Assembly (NCBI GenBank): GCA_964020085.1
Contig: OZ026604.1
Span: 9,918,132-9,982,131 of the forward strand
Origin: Micromussa lordhowensis
Taxonomy: Eukaryota; Cnidaria; Anthozoa; Scleractinia; Lobophylliidae
Direction of reading: 5' to 3'
DNA: 64,000 nt
The notes below the pieces were generated by a model, which was not told the DNA's origin, did not search any database, and saw only the letters and a list, made by a program, of their open reading frames with translations. A program made the position numbers and the translations under genes. Positions 11,378 to 21,311 of the stretch are shown here, one piece after another; within the stretch, counting starts at the first letter, position 1; each line of letters begins with the position of its first letter.

Positions 11378-13200
11378 GGAGTGAGAGAGGCTGTGGGAGC
11401 CAGGGCCCGGAAACGGTCCATCTGAAAACGGGAAAGGGAGTCAGCAATAGCATTATCCAGCCCAGGGATGTGGTTTGCATTAATTGTGAAATTGTTAGTC
11501 AGGGTAAGGAGAGTGATGCTGCGGACAAGGTCCATTATCCGAGGGGATTTGGAGTGTTTTGAGTTTATGATGGCTACGACTGACTGATTGTCACACCACA
11601 TCAGGATACGCTTCCCCGACCAAGTGGGGCCCCACAGGACGCATGCCAGGTAGATGGGGAATAACTCCTGCCATTCAATGCTGATGCCCCGTTTTTTGTT
11701 AAGCGTGTGTTCTGGTCGCCAGTGACCCTGGAACCATAGCCCGTCTAGGAACCCGCCATAGCCTAAGGACCCGGAGGCATCCGTGAAAAGTTGGAGGTCA
11801 TGGGGGTGGGAGACTTGGGAATCAAGAAAAATGCTTACCCCATTCCAGTGTTCTAGGAAATCAACCCACATCTTGATGTCCTTGCAGAAACCAGCATTGA
11901 GTTTTATGTGCCAGTGAGGAAGCTGGGTACCCCTGGTAAGGTGGATGATGCGCTGAAGGAAGGGGCGACCTGGGGTAATCACCCGGCATGCAAATTGGAG
12001 AGTGCCTATCAGGGATTGAAGTTCACGGAGGGTGGCTGATTTTTTAAGGGACCACTGAAGGAGGGCCTGTTTGACGCGGGCAAGCTTGTCCTGTGGGAGG
12101 CGGGCCTCCATCTTATGGGAGTCTAGGAGGATACCCATGAACTCCAGGGAGGTAGAGGGAGGGAATGTTTTGCCAGGGGCAATGGGGATGTCCAGCTCAG
12201 TGAACAGGTAGAGGACATTGCAGAGGGCTGTTGCACAGTGGGTCCGGGGTGGGGCTGCTGCGATGAAAAAATCATCCAGAATGTGAATAACCTTGGGGAT
12301 GTGGAGCTGGTTATGAATGATCCACTCAAGGGCCGAGGAGAACTGGTCGAAGAGAAAAGGGGCACTACGCAGACCGAAGGGAAGAACCATATCAAAGAAA
12401 TACAGGCCTTGCCACTTCATCCCTAGCAGTTCCCAATCAGAGGGGTGGACTGGGATGTTACGGAAGGCGGCTCTGATGTCCAGTTTGGACATAAAACAGT
12501 TCTGGCCAAGATCTTTAAGTATGGCAATTGCGTTATCTACTTTAATGTACTGGAGAGAATAGTCCTCAGGAGGGATGTGGGCATTGACGCTAGTGAGGCG
12601 GTGTTTGGGATAGGATAGGTGGAATATTGTCCGCCATTCTGAGGAATGTTTTTTCGGTATTGCCCCAATCGGGTAAACTTGAAAATTGGGAAAGGGGGGG
12701 GAAAGGAAGGGCCCAGCAGTGTGGCCTAGCGAGACTTCTTTTAACATGTTGCGGTCGATGACAGAAGGGTTTTCCTTAGCAGAGGGCAAATTGGGGAATT
12801 CTTGCGGAGCCCGGGGGCCATTATAACCAATTTTAAAACCTTCAGAAAAACCTGTTAGGAGGTGATGCACAAAGGGTTGATCAGGGTGATCGTGGAGATA
12901 GGACGCCAGCTTCGGGATATTAATGGGGGTGGGGGGTGAGAGATGGGAAAGGTATTCAGGGGTGGCTGCGGGAGGAATTGCTAGAGCCCGTAGATGATTT
13001 AAGGCGGTCCTCTCTGCTGCGAGAGAGTTTGGAGTGGTCCTGGCCAGAGTGGGTGGCACTACATCCTGGCTGGTTGCATCTGTGTTTGTAGGGGCATGGG
13101 GAGCGGGCACAGGGGCGACCATTGTTGAAATTGTAGCAGAGGTCTGACCGGGTCGGGAAGTCCTTGGACCTAGGGGACGACAGTGGGCAGGAGTCAGCAT
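11344..13200 (-). CDS. Ngaro reverse transcriptase / RNase H
   Basis: The 618-residue ORF contains DIRS-type RT motifs in order: KLDIRAAFRNIPVHPSDW, LPFGLRSAPFLFDQF, and the catalytic HILDDFF. RNase H follows, with LFTDASGSLGYGG, the SIEWQELFPI acidic residue, WCDNQSVVAIINSK, and a final IADSLSRF. These would copy the genomic RNA and remove the template strand. The reading frame is uninterrupted. It overlaps Gag upstream, and its last about 34 bp overlap the recombinase ORF in another frame, a compact layout typical of the order. The true N-terminus is uncertain because of the Gag overlap. Confidence 0.88.
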   Translation of the reverse strand: MLTPAHCRPLGPRTSRPGQTSATISTMVAPVPAPHAPTNTDATSQDVVPPTLARTTPNSLAAERTALNHLRALAIPPAATPEYLSHLSPPTPINIPKLASYLHDHPDQPFVHHLLTGFSEGFKIGYNGPRAPQEFPNLPSAKENPSVIDRNMLKEVSLGHTAGPFLSPPFPNFQVYPIGAIPKKHSSEWRTIFHLSYPKHRLTSVNAHIPPEDYSLQYIKVDNAIAILKDLGQNCFMSKLDIRAAFRNIPVHPSDWELLGMKWQGLYFFDMVLPFGLRSAPFLFDQFSSALEWIIHNQLHIPKVIHILDDFFIAAAPPRTHCATALCNVLYLFTELDIPIAPGKTFPPSTSLEFMGILLDSHKMEARLPQDKLARVKQALLQWSLKKSATLRELQSLIGTLQFACRVITPGRPFLQRIIHLTRGTQLPHWHIKLNAGFCKDIKMWVDFLEHWNGVSIFLDSQVSHPHDLQLFTDASGSLGYGGFLDGLWFQGHWRPEHTLNKKRGISIEWQELFPIYLACVLWGPTWSGKRILMWCDNQSVVAIINSKHSKSPRIMDLVRSITLLTLTNNFTINANHIPGLDNAIADSLSRFQMDRFRALAPTASLTPCVIPSSATLI

Positions 13201-14272
13201 GGTGGTCAGAGCTACTACAGGTTCGGCAGCCCGAATTTGGGAGGCCTGTGAATGTGTCTAGGTATAATTGGACGTCCCGTTCCCCCCAGTTGAGGGAAAG
13301 GTTGTGGGAGGCACGATGCCGAAACTCGACGTCGTAGACATACCATGCCATCCCGGGGAATTTCCTCGCTGCGTCCCTGATTAACTGCTGGTAGGCAATT
13401 AACGCGGTGGCGCGGGAGGGATACATGGAAACCAAGACCGAGGAGAAAATGGCAAAGGCGTCGAGCCATTTTTCAATGGATGTGATTTTGGGCCGTTTGG
13501 AGGTGGCAGGGAGAGGAATAGTCAGCCCTTGAGCCCCAACTTGAAGGTGGAGTTGGGAGTTCCTAGCCTCTTCGAGGAGGGAAGAAATGGGGAGGAGGGT
13601 TGCAAAGTCCACGTACTCACCGTTCGTGATGGCGGTCGTCGTGGTCTTCGTCAAGTGGCTAGCCAGCGAGGGTTGACGAAAATCCGGATGCAGAGCGGCA
13701 ACGTTGGCTGGATCCGATGGATTGAAGGTAGGAAAGGCTGGCGGCGGTGTAGCGACGCTCTGTTGTTGTTGTTGGCCGCCATCAGATGGGTTGAAGGCAT
13801 GGAAAGCTGGCGGCGGAGCAGCGACGCTCTGTTGTTGTGATGGTTGGCCGCCATCTTGGGTGGCACTTGGCGCAGGGGGACTGGGGATCGTTGAGTAGGA
13901 TCCCGTGTGGGGAGTGGGTGCTAGCCAGTTGTGTTGTTGGTTTGGTTGGCCGCCATCTTGCCGCGCGGCGAGTTTTTCGTCGATTAACGAAGAAATAATC
14001 TGAGCTAGCTCCTGTTGTGGTAGGGTATTGGTGGAGGACGTGTCAGCGACGGTAACCCCAGCAGGTGGAGGGTTGTTGAAGTGGGTTTCAAGGCGGGCGA
14101 CCAGTTGTTGGCGAGTGCCCGTCTGAACAAGGTTATGCTGGGCCAGCAGGAGGCGAAGGGCTTCGGTGGCCATTGATCTGTAGTTGGTCTGTTCGTTGTT
14201 TAAGGCATTGGCAGCAGGACCTTGGCGGGTCCGAGAGAGTTTTCGAGGATTACGTCGTCCACGGTTGGGCAT
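12956..14272 (-). CDS. Ngaro Gag-like protein with SAP-like N-terminus and CCCH/zinc-knuckle C-terminus
   Basis: The ORF is the first of three in the retroelement and would make the structural nucleic-acid-binding protein. I start it at MPNRGRRNPRK (14272); an in-frame ATG at 14341 is possible but lies in the A1 edge. The basic N-terminus is followed by a segment resembling a SAP motif (EALRLLLAQHNL through LVARLETHF), Gln/Pro-rich repeats (PPPAFHAFNPSD and PPPAFPTFNPSD), a conserved middle region, and a Cys/His cluster (CYNFNNGRPC, CPYKHRC, CSATH). Its 3' end overlaps the RT ORF by about 245 bp in another frame, so the RT needs frameshifting or reinitiation. No stops interrupt it. Confidence 0.82.
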   Translation of the reverse strand: MPNRGRRNPRKLSRTRQGPAANALNNEQTNYRSMATEALRLLLAQHNLVQTGTRQQLVARLETHFNNPPPAGVTVADTSSTNTLPQQELAQIISSLIDEKLAARQDGGQPNQQHNWLAPTPHTGSYSTIPSPPAPSATQDGGQPSQQQSVAAPPPAFHAFNPSDGGQQQQQSVATPPPAFPTFNPSDPANVAALHPDFRQPSLASHLTKTTTTAITNGEYVDFATLLPISSLLEEARNSQLHLQVGAQGLTIPLPATSKRPKITSIEKWLDAFAIFSSVLVSMYPSRATALIAYQQLIRDAARKFPGMAWYVYDVEFRHRASHNLSLNWGERDVQLYLDTFTGLPNSGCRTCSSSDHHADSCPLSSPRSKDFPTRSDLCYNFNNGRPCARSPCPYKHRCNQPGCSATHSGQDHSKLSRSREDRLKSSTGSSNSSRSHP

Positions 14273-14337
14273 GGTTATGGAGTCGTGAGAGATACTTCGT
14301 ACGGAGCTTCGTACGGTACGCCGCAATAAACTTAGTG

Positions 14338-14745
14338 GCAAAAAGGGAAACTTAGTGGCGAAGGATCGGCACTAGCACAGAGACTGAATACAACGAGGAG
14401 GGTGAGCTTGATTAGAGGTCAGGGGCATGCGGAGGACACGTGAAAGAAATGACTGGAACCATTGATACACTGTCTTTTACAGATATAGATAACAGTGGCC
14501 TTACTTACGAAATGAAAGGTTTGTTGTGATATCTAAAGGAGGTCATTGTTTCCAACTGGAGATCCCTGATGGACTTTGAGATAGAGAATTAGAGGCATGT
14601 ACTCATGTTACTGGGATTTACATATGAGCGTGACAAGAGGTTCGTAATGTTGCCTGTCTCTGAAATAAAGTGTTACAATGCGGAATGTGTGTGCCTGCTC
14701 AGGTCTCATTAACATCAGTTTATGGAGACCATAAACTTGAACTTA
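14338..14745 (-). repeat. Ngaro split direct repeat A1 (5' terminal)
   Basis: It matches 9438-9841 essentially base for base, from AAAGGGAAACTTAGTGGCG to GACCATAAACTTGAACTTA. It forms the 5' end of the minus-strand element and probably holds its promoter. Confidence 0.88.
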
Positions 14746-15645
14746 AAATAACCCAAATTGTGATGTTCAGTTCAATTTGCAAAAGCATGGATTATATATC
14801 TTATGTATCTTTTGATAGGCCTAAATAGTAAATGTAAGATAAACCAGAACATTAAAGTGAAGTACATTTCACCTTCACCTCACATCAAACTTAAATTCCA
14901 TTCAAGTTATTTCCTCTATCTCTAGTGAGATGAGCAAGGTTAATTAAACTTGAAGTATGAACATCTCATGGTTATTGACTGCTTGCAACAGTGGAATGTC
15001 CTTTAATAGGGGTACGGACGTTGGGAGAACTCATTTGTATGTGGAAATAAGTTGTGTTTTTTAGTTCTCATGGGTTACAACGTGCATAAAAGGTTATTCC
15101 ACGGAAGCTTCCTGCAAATTTGCAAAGATTTTCCAACACGAACTTTAGTGTTAATATTTACTATTAAACTCACAGGTCCACGCAAAGCAGGGTAGCCACT
15201 TAATATCGAATTGTCTGAAGTTTCCATAGCCTTTAATAACGGTTGCCAATAAAGAATGCAGCATACAGATAGGTATATGTTGATGTTTCTGCAACTACAA
15301 AATATATGGAGGGTGTAAACACGAAGGAAATTGAAATTGAAATCAAAGGCAACGAAGTGGAAATAAATTGACAACGCGTATACTTACAAGCAATCTGATG
15401 GTCCCTAGCACAAACAATTAATAGGTATGCCGATTTACACAGTCACTTTGCGCAAAAAGAAGATAAAAGGAGGTAAACATTAAAGGAACTAAGCAACATG
15501 GCTCCCAAAGGTCAGACCGCTGACCTTTCTGTGTCAACAGACATGCCGTTATGTAAGAGGTCCGAAATGTCCTTTAATTTTTTTATGAATTCTACTTTGA
15601 GTTTTAGGACAATTTAATAAGCCACGTCGTTGTAGAATGGTGATT
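14746..15645. other. No gene seen
   Basis: AT-rich sequence between the Ngaro element and the 15.6-kb tandem duplications. A 99-codon minus-strand open frame at 15075-15374 shows no domain or composition that would support a gene. Confidence 0.5.
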
Positions 15646-16698
15646 TTCCTTGTGCTTTATCATCCCAAAGACAGGCATGCGCTAAAATATCGCTGATAGC
15701 GTTTCAGAATAAGCCACGACCGATGTGGGATTAACGAAACACAAGAATGGATATCACACTGTAATGGTTCGTTCTCAAGCATTTGTTCTATGCAGAACAA
15801 AAAATAAGGTTTCAGAAAAGACCTTGTTTAGCTTTCTAATAACTACGACGGCGGGCGTTCTTTACCATGTCGGCCACAGTGGATGAAAGAACGAGGTGTA
15901 TTCGTAGTTTTTATATAGAGTTATTATGTTAATCATGACCACTGTGGGACTGCGGTAGAAGCATTTATCCTTTACTGCGTGTCATTAATCGCACGTGTTT
16001 GTTAGGTTTGTAGATTGGTGGAATATTATCGCCCTTTATCATCCAAAAGACAAGCGTACGATAAAAAATCGTTGAAAGCATTTTAGAACAAGAATCTTTC
16101 TTGTTGAAGGTAATGTACCGATTCTACGCCGTCGGGGTTTCAAAAAAGAGCGTGTTTAGCATTCTAATACTGCCACGGCGGGCGTCTTTGCCATTTCGGC
16201 CAAGTGGATGAAAGAACGAGGTGTATTCGTTGTTTTTATATACAGTTTATTAACTATGTTAATAATGTGAGTTCTTCGCTACAAGGTTAATACAAAGAGT
16301 GTTCAGTGGACTGGAATATTGTCCTCCCGTTTTATCTTTCTATGGACACGCACGCTTAGAAGAAGGTGGAATAGATACTCGGGCAACAAGAAACGCGTAT
16401 CCCGTGTTATGTTTTGCTTGAGATACGTTATGTTAATTTCATATCACGCCAAGTGGATGAAAGAACGAGGTGTATTCGTTGTTTTTATATACAGTTTATT
16501 AACTATGTTAATAATGTGAGTTCTTCGCTACAAAGTTAATACAAAGAGTGTGTTCAGTGGACTGGAATATTGTCCTCCCGCTTTATCTTTCTATGGACAC
16601 GCACGCTTAGAAGAAGGTGGAATAGATACTCGGGCAACAAGAAACGCGTATCCCGTGTTATGTTTTGCTTGAGATACGTTATGTTAATTTCATATCAC
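15646..16698. repeat. Nested tandem duplications, including a near-perfect 249-bp pair
   Basis: Two almost identical 249-bp units lie at about 16201-16449 and 16450-16698, each from CAAGTGGATGAAAGAACG to ATGTTAATTTCATATCAC. An older, diverged duplication of about 335-380 bp lies upstream: CTTTATCATCC-AAAGACA occurs near 15656 and 16036, and GACGGCGGGCG / CACGGCGGGCG near 15848 and 16174. The gradient from diverged to near-identical copies suggests repeated local duplication. No coding content is recognised. Confidence 0.8.
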
Positions 16699-16896
16699 TC
16701 CGCTCACTTTTTCCTTAACCCGTTTTGAATAAGATATTCGGTCAACAACAAACGCCTTAGAACGAGAGAAACATGCAGATTGTTATCTTGTTTTGTTTGT
16801 TACATGTATGCGATAATGGCATGTTTTCATCCCGCTTTACCGTTCCAGAGAGTACATAAACATGCTTGTAGTCTTTGGCGGTCTTTTTGTGTTATG

Positions 16897-17141
16897 TTAA
16901 TAGGCCATTTTACAGTTGTGTGCTTAGTTACCTGGCCACGAATGCAAGTGAGGCTGGAGGTGACCTTGCTTTGATACAGACCTCTCAGCTTTTCTCATGT
17001 AAATGCAAACTAGTTAGCATAACAACAAGTTGATTTACACAATAAAAGCAGAGAGGTCTGTATCAAAACAAGGTCAACTCCAGCCTCGCTGCCATTCAGA
17101 GGCCAGGTCACCAAGCCAACAACTATAAAATGGTCTATTAA
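16897..17141. mobile_element. Fold-back MITE with TTAA target duplication
   Basis: The 237-bp element (16901-17137) has long inverted arms of about 100 bp around a short loop: TAGGCCATTTTACAGTTGTG at the left, and the reverse complement of a close variant at the right. Both arms contain GACCTTG-TTTGATACAGACCTC. TTAA flanks it at 16897-16900 and 17138-17141. There is no coding capacity. Confidence 0.75.
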
Positions 17142-17144
17142 CTG

Positions 17145-17489
17145 CGAAAAATCGCAAATTTTGTAAAATCCGCAGGTCGGCACTGGAGGGTGGAATTTGC
17201 ATTACAAAGAAGTGCAAAAAATCGCAAATTTCGCAATGACTTAGCGAGAAATCGTTAAGTTAGCGAAAAATCGCAAATTTTGTAAATTTTGTAAAATCCG
17301 CAAGTTAACGCTTGCTGGTTGATTAGCATAAAATTGTAAATTTCGCCACAACGTGCCGAAAAATCGTTGAGGCAGTGAATTTTTATAAATCTTGTAGAGT
17401 TGAACGAAAAATCGCAAATTTTGTTAAATTTGGTACTCCAAGGAAAAATCGTAAAAGTTGTAAAATTTGTAGCTGCGTTCAATCCTGGA
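17145..17489. repeat. Small tandem array ending in the same sequence as the 5.6-kb array, inverted
   Basis: Units of about 100 bp carry GAAAAATCGCAAATTTTGTAA and TAAAATCCGCA. The right end, read in reverse complement, is ATGTCCAGGATTGAACGCAG followed by CTAC, identical to the left edge of the array at 5586-5609. The two arrays therefore point towards each other 11.9 kb apart. Confidence 0.7.
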
Positions 17490-18336
17490 CATAAGTGGAT
17501 GTGTCTAGAGCGGTGGGTAGTGAGTTTGCGGCTGAATCACCGTTGCTTTCGGTCTTGTTCATGGCGGTGGGTTGCTGATTGGTAGTGGTGCATTTGTTGA
17601 CAAAATCTACATGTATGGTCAGGGATCTGAGAGTTTTAACTGCATCTGCGCTCAACATTGCTGGCTGGTCCGTGTTGATAACCTGGAATGTTAAGCCGCA
17701 TCTGAAAGATCTCCTCGAAGCAGAGAGGGTTACTTGACCAATAGGCTTGATCATAGGGCTGGCATATGGGAAGATAACTGTTTTGGGTGGTAAAAGGTTG
17801 AACAAGTGTTTCGAGGGTTAGGGTATTGCATTTTGCTGCCGAGTCGATCTGACAGAAAAATTAGGGATCTTCTGGTTTGCGCTGTCCGTCTCGGTAGAAG
17901 ATGTCTTCTCGGAAGTCGCTGAACGAATCGTTGAGTCCGAATAAAATTTGTCTCACACGAATTCATCGGCGTTGACTCCGAACAGCGGGCACCGGCGGTT
18001 CGGACCGCGGTTTCGTTTCGTATTTTGGGATATTGAAGATTGGTAGGATTGTGACATCTTCACCCAAAAATGGTACCGGTTTTGCATTAAGGTGCTCGCC
18101 CCTATGTAGTGTCCTTTAATCTTTTCAAGCCATCGTCAAAGGTATTCCATTCGGTTGGCGAAATGACACTGAGTAGGACGGCCAACGCCAAAGGCCTCTC
18201 CTTTGTGATATAATGATCGTTTGTTTTTGTGATTCTGTTTTCCTTTGGGTCTCTATCTCCCTCCAGACGACAGTAGTCGTGAAAGCGGGTTTCCCAGTGA
18301 CAATAATGATCAATAGAGAAATTTACTTGTGCTTAT
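17490..18336. other. No gene seen; 3' flank of the downstream minus-strand gene
   Basis: Open frames are short and lack recognisable domains. The part near 18336 is the likely 3' UTR of the membrane-protein gene ending at 18337; a clear polyadenylation signal was not identified. Confidence 0.45.
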
Positions 18337-21311
18337 TCATTCCAAATTGCACTCGAAATCATTTGATTTCCTATACTTATACGTACTTGTTAGCACGTTA
18401 AACTCACAGCGATTTACTTGTGACTTCGATTGGCTCACGTACTGACAATCAGCGCAACTGGCAGATCGAAGAAAGACGAATTCTGTTTGTGTTCCTTTCT
18501 TGTTACTGGTTTTGGCGACTGGACGATTGTCACCGTGCAGGTCCAAAGTGTGATCATCGCCTTGTCCACCTTCCTCGAGAGTAACATCAAATGCTCCACT
18601 ACCTTTTACAGCCGCACGAAGTGTAGTTAGTTCAAAGTTTCCAGTCTGCAGTTGGGTTTTCAGGACGTTTTTCCCAACCAGTCCACGAACGTCTCCTTGG
18701 AAATCGTTGAGAGGGAGAAGCAACGCCAGGTAGCAAGAAAAAGAGCAATGCGGATTTTTACGCCACTCCCTGAAGTAGCCATAGAGGTGCATGGCGTACT
18801 GAACTGAAAGTAAAACGTAAACAAAAAATCTAGATTTTTGGCACAGCATGTAAAAGAACGAGAGCAAAACGTTGTGGCAAAAAGTTCACAGTTTCTTTTT
18901 TTGACTAAACTCATCTGAGATTTCTACAGCTATACTCTCAAGAAGCTGTCAATGGGGTTAGCCGTCAAAGGTCAAACATCCTAAAAAATTAACCGTCACA
19001 CGTCGAATATTAAAATATATACATACATACATATATACATGTCAAATGTTAAATATAACGACAAATCTATTTTTTGACCTGTTAGCCTTCCTTATGGATG
19101 TGGTCCAGCTAGCTCAGACCTATAGCTTGTCACAGCAACATGACTAGACGTGTATCCCACCCATTGTAATACTTTCGGTGACCCCATCTGTCAGGGTGTT
19201 CTCTCATATGTTGTGTTTCTAGAGTTACGGATTTGCTTGGGAAATTAACAGTCGTCCCCAAAGAAGAAAAAAACAAACAAAAAGAAAAACGAAAACCGGC
19301 TGAACAGAACAAACAAATAAACAAAAAACATAAAGAAACGCAAAAAAGAAAACGAACACACAAAACAAAACAAAAAACTAGATCCTGGCACAATCAAATC
19401 CATGCCATCAGATATGATTACCAAGTTACTTGCATGCAAAAGACATACACCTTCCGAGCCCGACATCCGACCATATGTACTGTTACCGCCGCAGAACTGG
19501 ATTTTTCTGTCTTTAATTGAATTTGACATTATGTGGACATTACATGAGGTACTAAGTTGGAAACTTTGTAACCCGGATTTGAGCAGATGGTTTTTGATCG
19601 TGTAGGATTTTGGCTTTGTAAACAACTGGCTGGACTTGTGGAATAAATTATGGTAAAAAAACTACAAATGTTGTTGAGTTATCGGCAACATGTACATTGT
19701 ATAGCTTTTTTATCCATCTGAAAAGTAAAAAAGAGACTTACGTACCAACAACTAGGCCAATTACTAACGAATTTGCAGCAAACACCATGATCTTGAATAA
19801 GCGTGCATCGGTATCAATGCCAATCCACGCTGTCGTTACATTTTCCGTGGGAATCCTGCTTACTGCTCCAATAACCAAGTTCAAAACTGTAACGGCAACG
19901 GAAGTGGTCATCAATGTGTTCTCCATCACGTCTTGTAAGGGCTTGACCCAAGCGAAAACGATTCCATACATCCCAGTGATGACCAATGCCAAACCGATGT
20001 AGGACCTACTCTCTTGTCCCACAAAAATAAGACCGCACGTCAGGATCACTTTACGAGTCGTTTCAACCAGTTCCCAGTACCACGAAGTGGTTTTGTAATT
20101 TACAAAAAGGAAACGCATTCCAGAGATCATTTCTTGACTGCAGGCCTGACGCCATGGTTTCCCTGCATCTTCTTCGGTCGATGTTACTCTTCGTTGCCTC
20201 CAAATAGAAATTAATGCAACGGAAGGAAGGAGAAAAATGTAGGCGGTAGAAATGTATGCCACGACAAGGAAATGATTGTACTTTTGACCTTGGCATGACA
20301 CGCTGTAATCTGCTTTCAGGTACTTGTAACACAGCTCTTCCTTGTCATCCCGGCAAATTTTCCTGCAGGCCAGTGGCAGGACATTGGCCGTCTTGGAGCA
20401 CGTGCTGAGGTACGTTACGTACAGGAAGAAAAACAAATTCCTGTACACAAGTTCTTTTGATTGTGAGACTCTTCTTGACTTTTTATCGTCCTCCAGGCTT
20501 TGATTTCTGAAGATGATAAGTGTATGCACCCCGTAAGCAATGCCAGAAAAGCAAATAACACCAGCATTTATTGCCAATATTGCAGAGAGGCTTCCAAAGG
20601 CATTCAGACGAATTTCAGGAAAAAGGCAATGAACAGGTGCTATTTGTAGCACATTCAACTGAAGAAATCCTGAATACTTCGCGATAGTTTCAAGTGAACC
20701 GGGCCATTTTATGTACGAGAACGCATCCAGCAAACCATAAGTGACCTGATAAAAGCCAATCACGATTTTAAGCTTTGAAAAAAACATATCCATGAGACGG
20801 CCTTCTCCTTTCTTCTTAATTTTTCTTCGGCTCATCCATACCAAAAAGGCGACAGTAATTAGTACCAGGATCAGGACCATCAACAACTGACCAGCAGTCC
20901 ATTTCTTTGATGGGCATCGCATGCAGGTTTTGAACTGTTTGTAGTATCCTGAACTGCAAACACTGCAAAGTGGACCTTCGTACCCATTTTCACACCGGGA
21001 ATCTAGACCTCCCTTGCATGGTTCTTCCGCTGGGCACTTATAGGGCGTAGGTATTGCATACGGGTATTGTACATGGAAAACGTCTAGGATTCGTGAAGAT
21101 GACAAGAGATTTTTAATAAAAACTCGGTACCGATTTTTGTGTGTCTCATTTCGCCATTCCCACCAATGACCAGGTTTCAATGTAGCATAATCATTTTGGC
21201 ACTTCAGTCCTCCTTGACCACACTTGAAACATTCTTTGAACATGTGGGTTCGATATTGGCCTTCTAAGCATTTACAACCACGGTTTCCAGCAAAGAAGTC
21301 AGTTTCCGTTC
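18337..21311 (-). CDS. Cysteine-rich multipass membrane protein, last two exons (paralogue 1)
   Basis: Two exons are supported. The large exon is 21311-19746, with acceptor CTTTGACAG before it and donor GTACGTAAG after it. The last exon is 18803-18337, with acceptor TTACTTTCAG. The phase-1 junction joins in frame as VV-VQYAMHLYGYF. The exon starts extracellular with paired cysteines (CKCLEGQYRTHMFKECFKCG; CSVCSSGYYKQFKTCMRC), as in GCC2/ephrin-receptor-like modules. Several hydrophobic segments follow (QLLMVLILVLITVAFLVW, VAYISTAYIFLLP, YIGLALVITGMYGIVFAW, LFKIMVFAANSLVIG), then a hydrophilic tail. Upstream exons lie outside what I can identify, so the N-terminus is missing. Ligand and function are unknown. 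Confidence 0.75.
19020..19385. repeat. Intronic simple repeats (ATACAT run; A/C-rich AAAC-type tract)
   Basis: An ATATATACATACATAC-type microsatellite lies at about 19013-19042. An AAAC/AAAG-rich low-complexity tract covers about 19258-19380. Both are inside the intron of paralogue 1. Long open frames over the second tract (both strands) are composition artefacts. Confidence 0.75.

Larger units (their letters stand above)
8616..14745 (-). mobile_element. Intact Ngaro-like (DIRS order) tyrosine-recombinase retrotransposon
   Basis: On the minus strand the order is repeat A1 (14745-14338), Gag-like ORF, RT/RNase H ORF, tyrosine recombinase ORF, B1 (10236-9841), A2 (9841-9438), a 426-bp spacer, and B2 (9011-8616). 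This A1-ORFs-B1-A2-B2 split-direct-repeat plan is diagnostic of Ngaro/PAT-type elements, which integrate through an extrachromosomal circle by recombinase instead of an integrase. All three ORFs are open, and repeat pairs differ by about one base by eye, so the copy is young and may be competent. No target duplication is seen, as expected for this order. Confidence 0.9.

Noticed and set aside
19233..19625. Lys-rich and Phe-rich ORFs
   Set aside because: They arise from a low-complexity AAAC/GTTT tract in the intron of paralogue 1.
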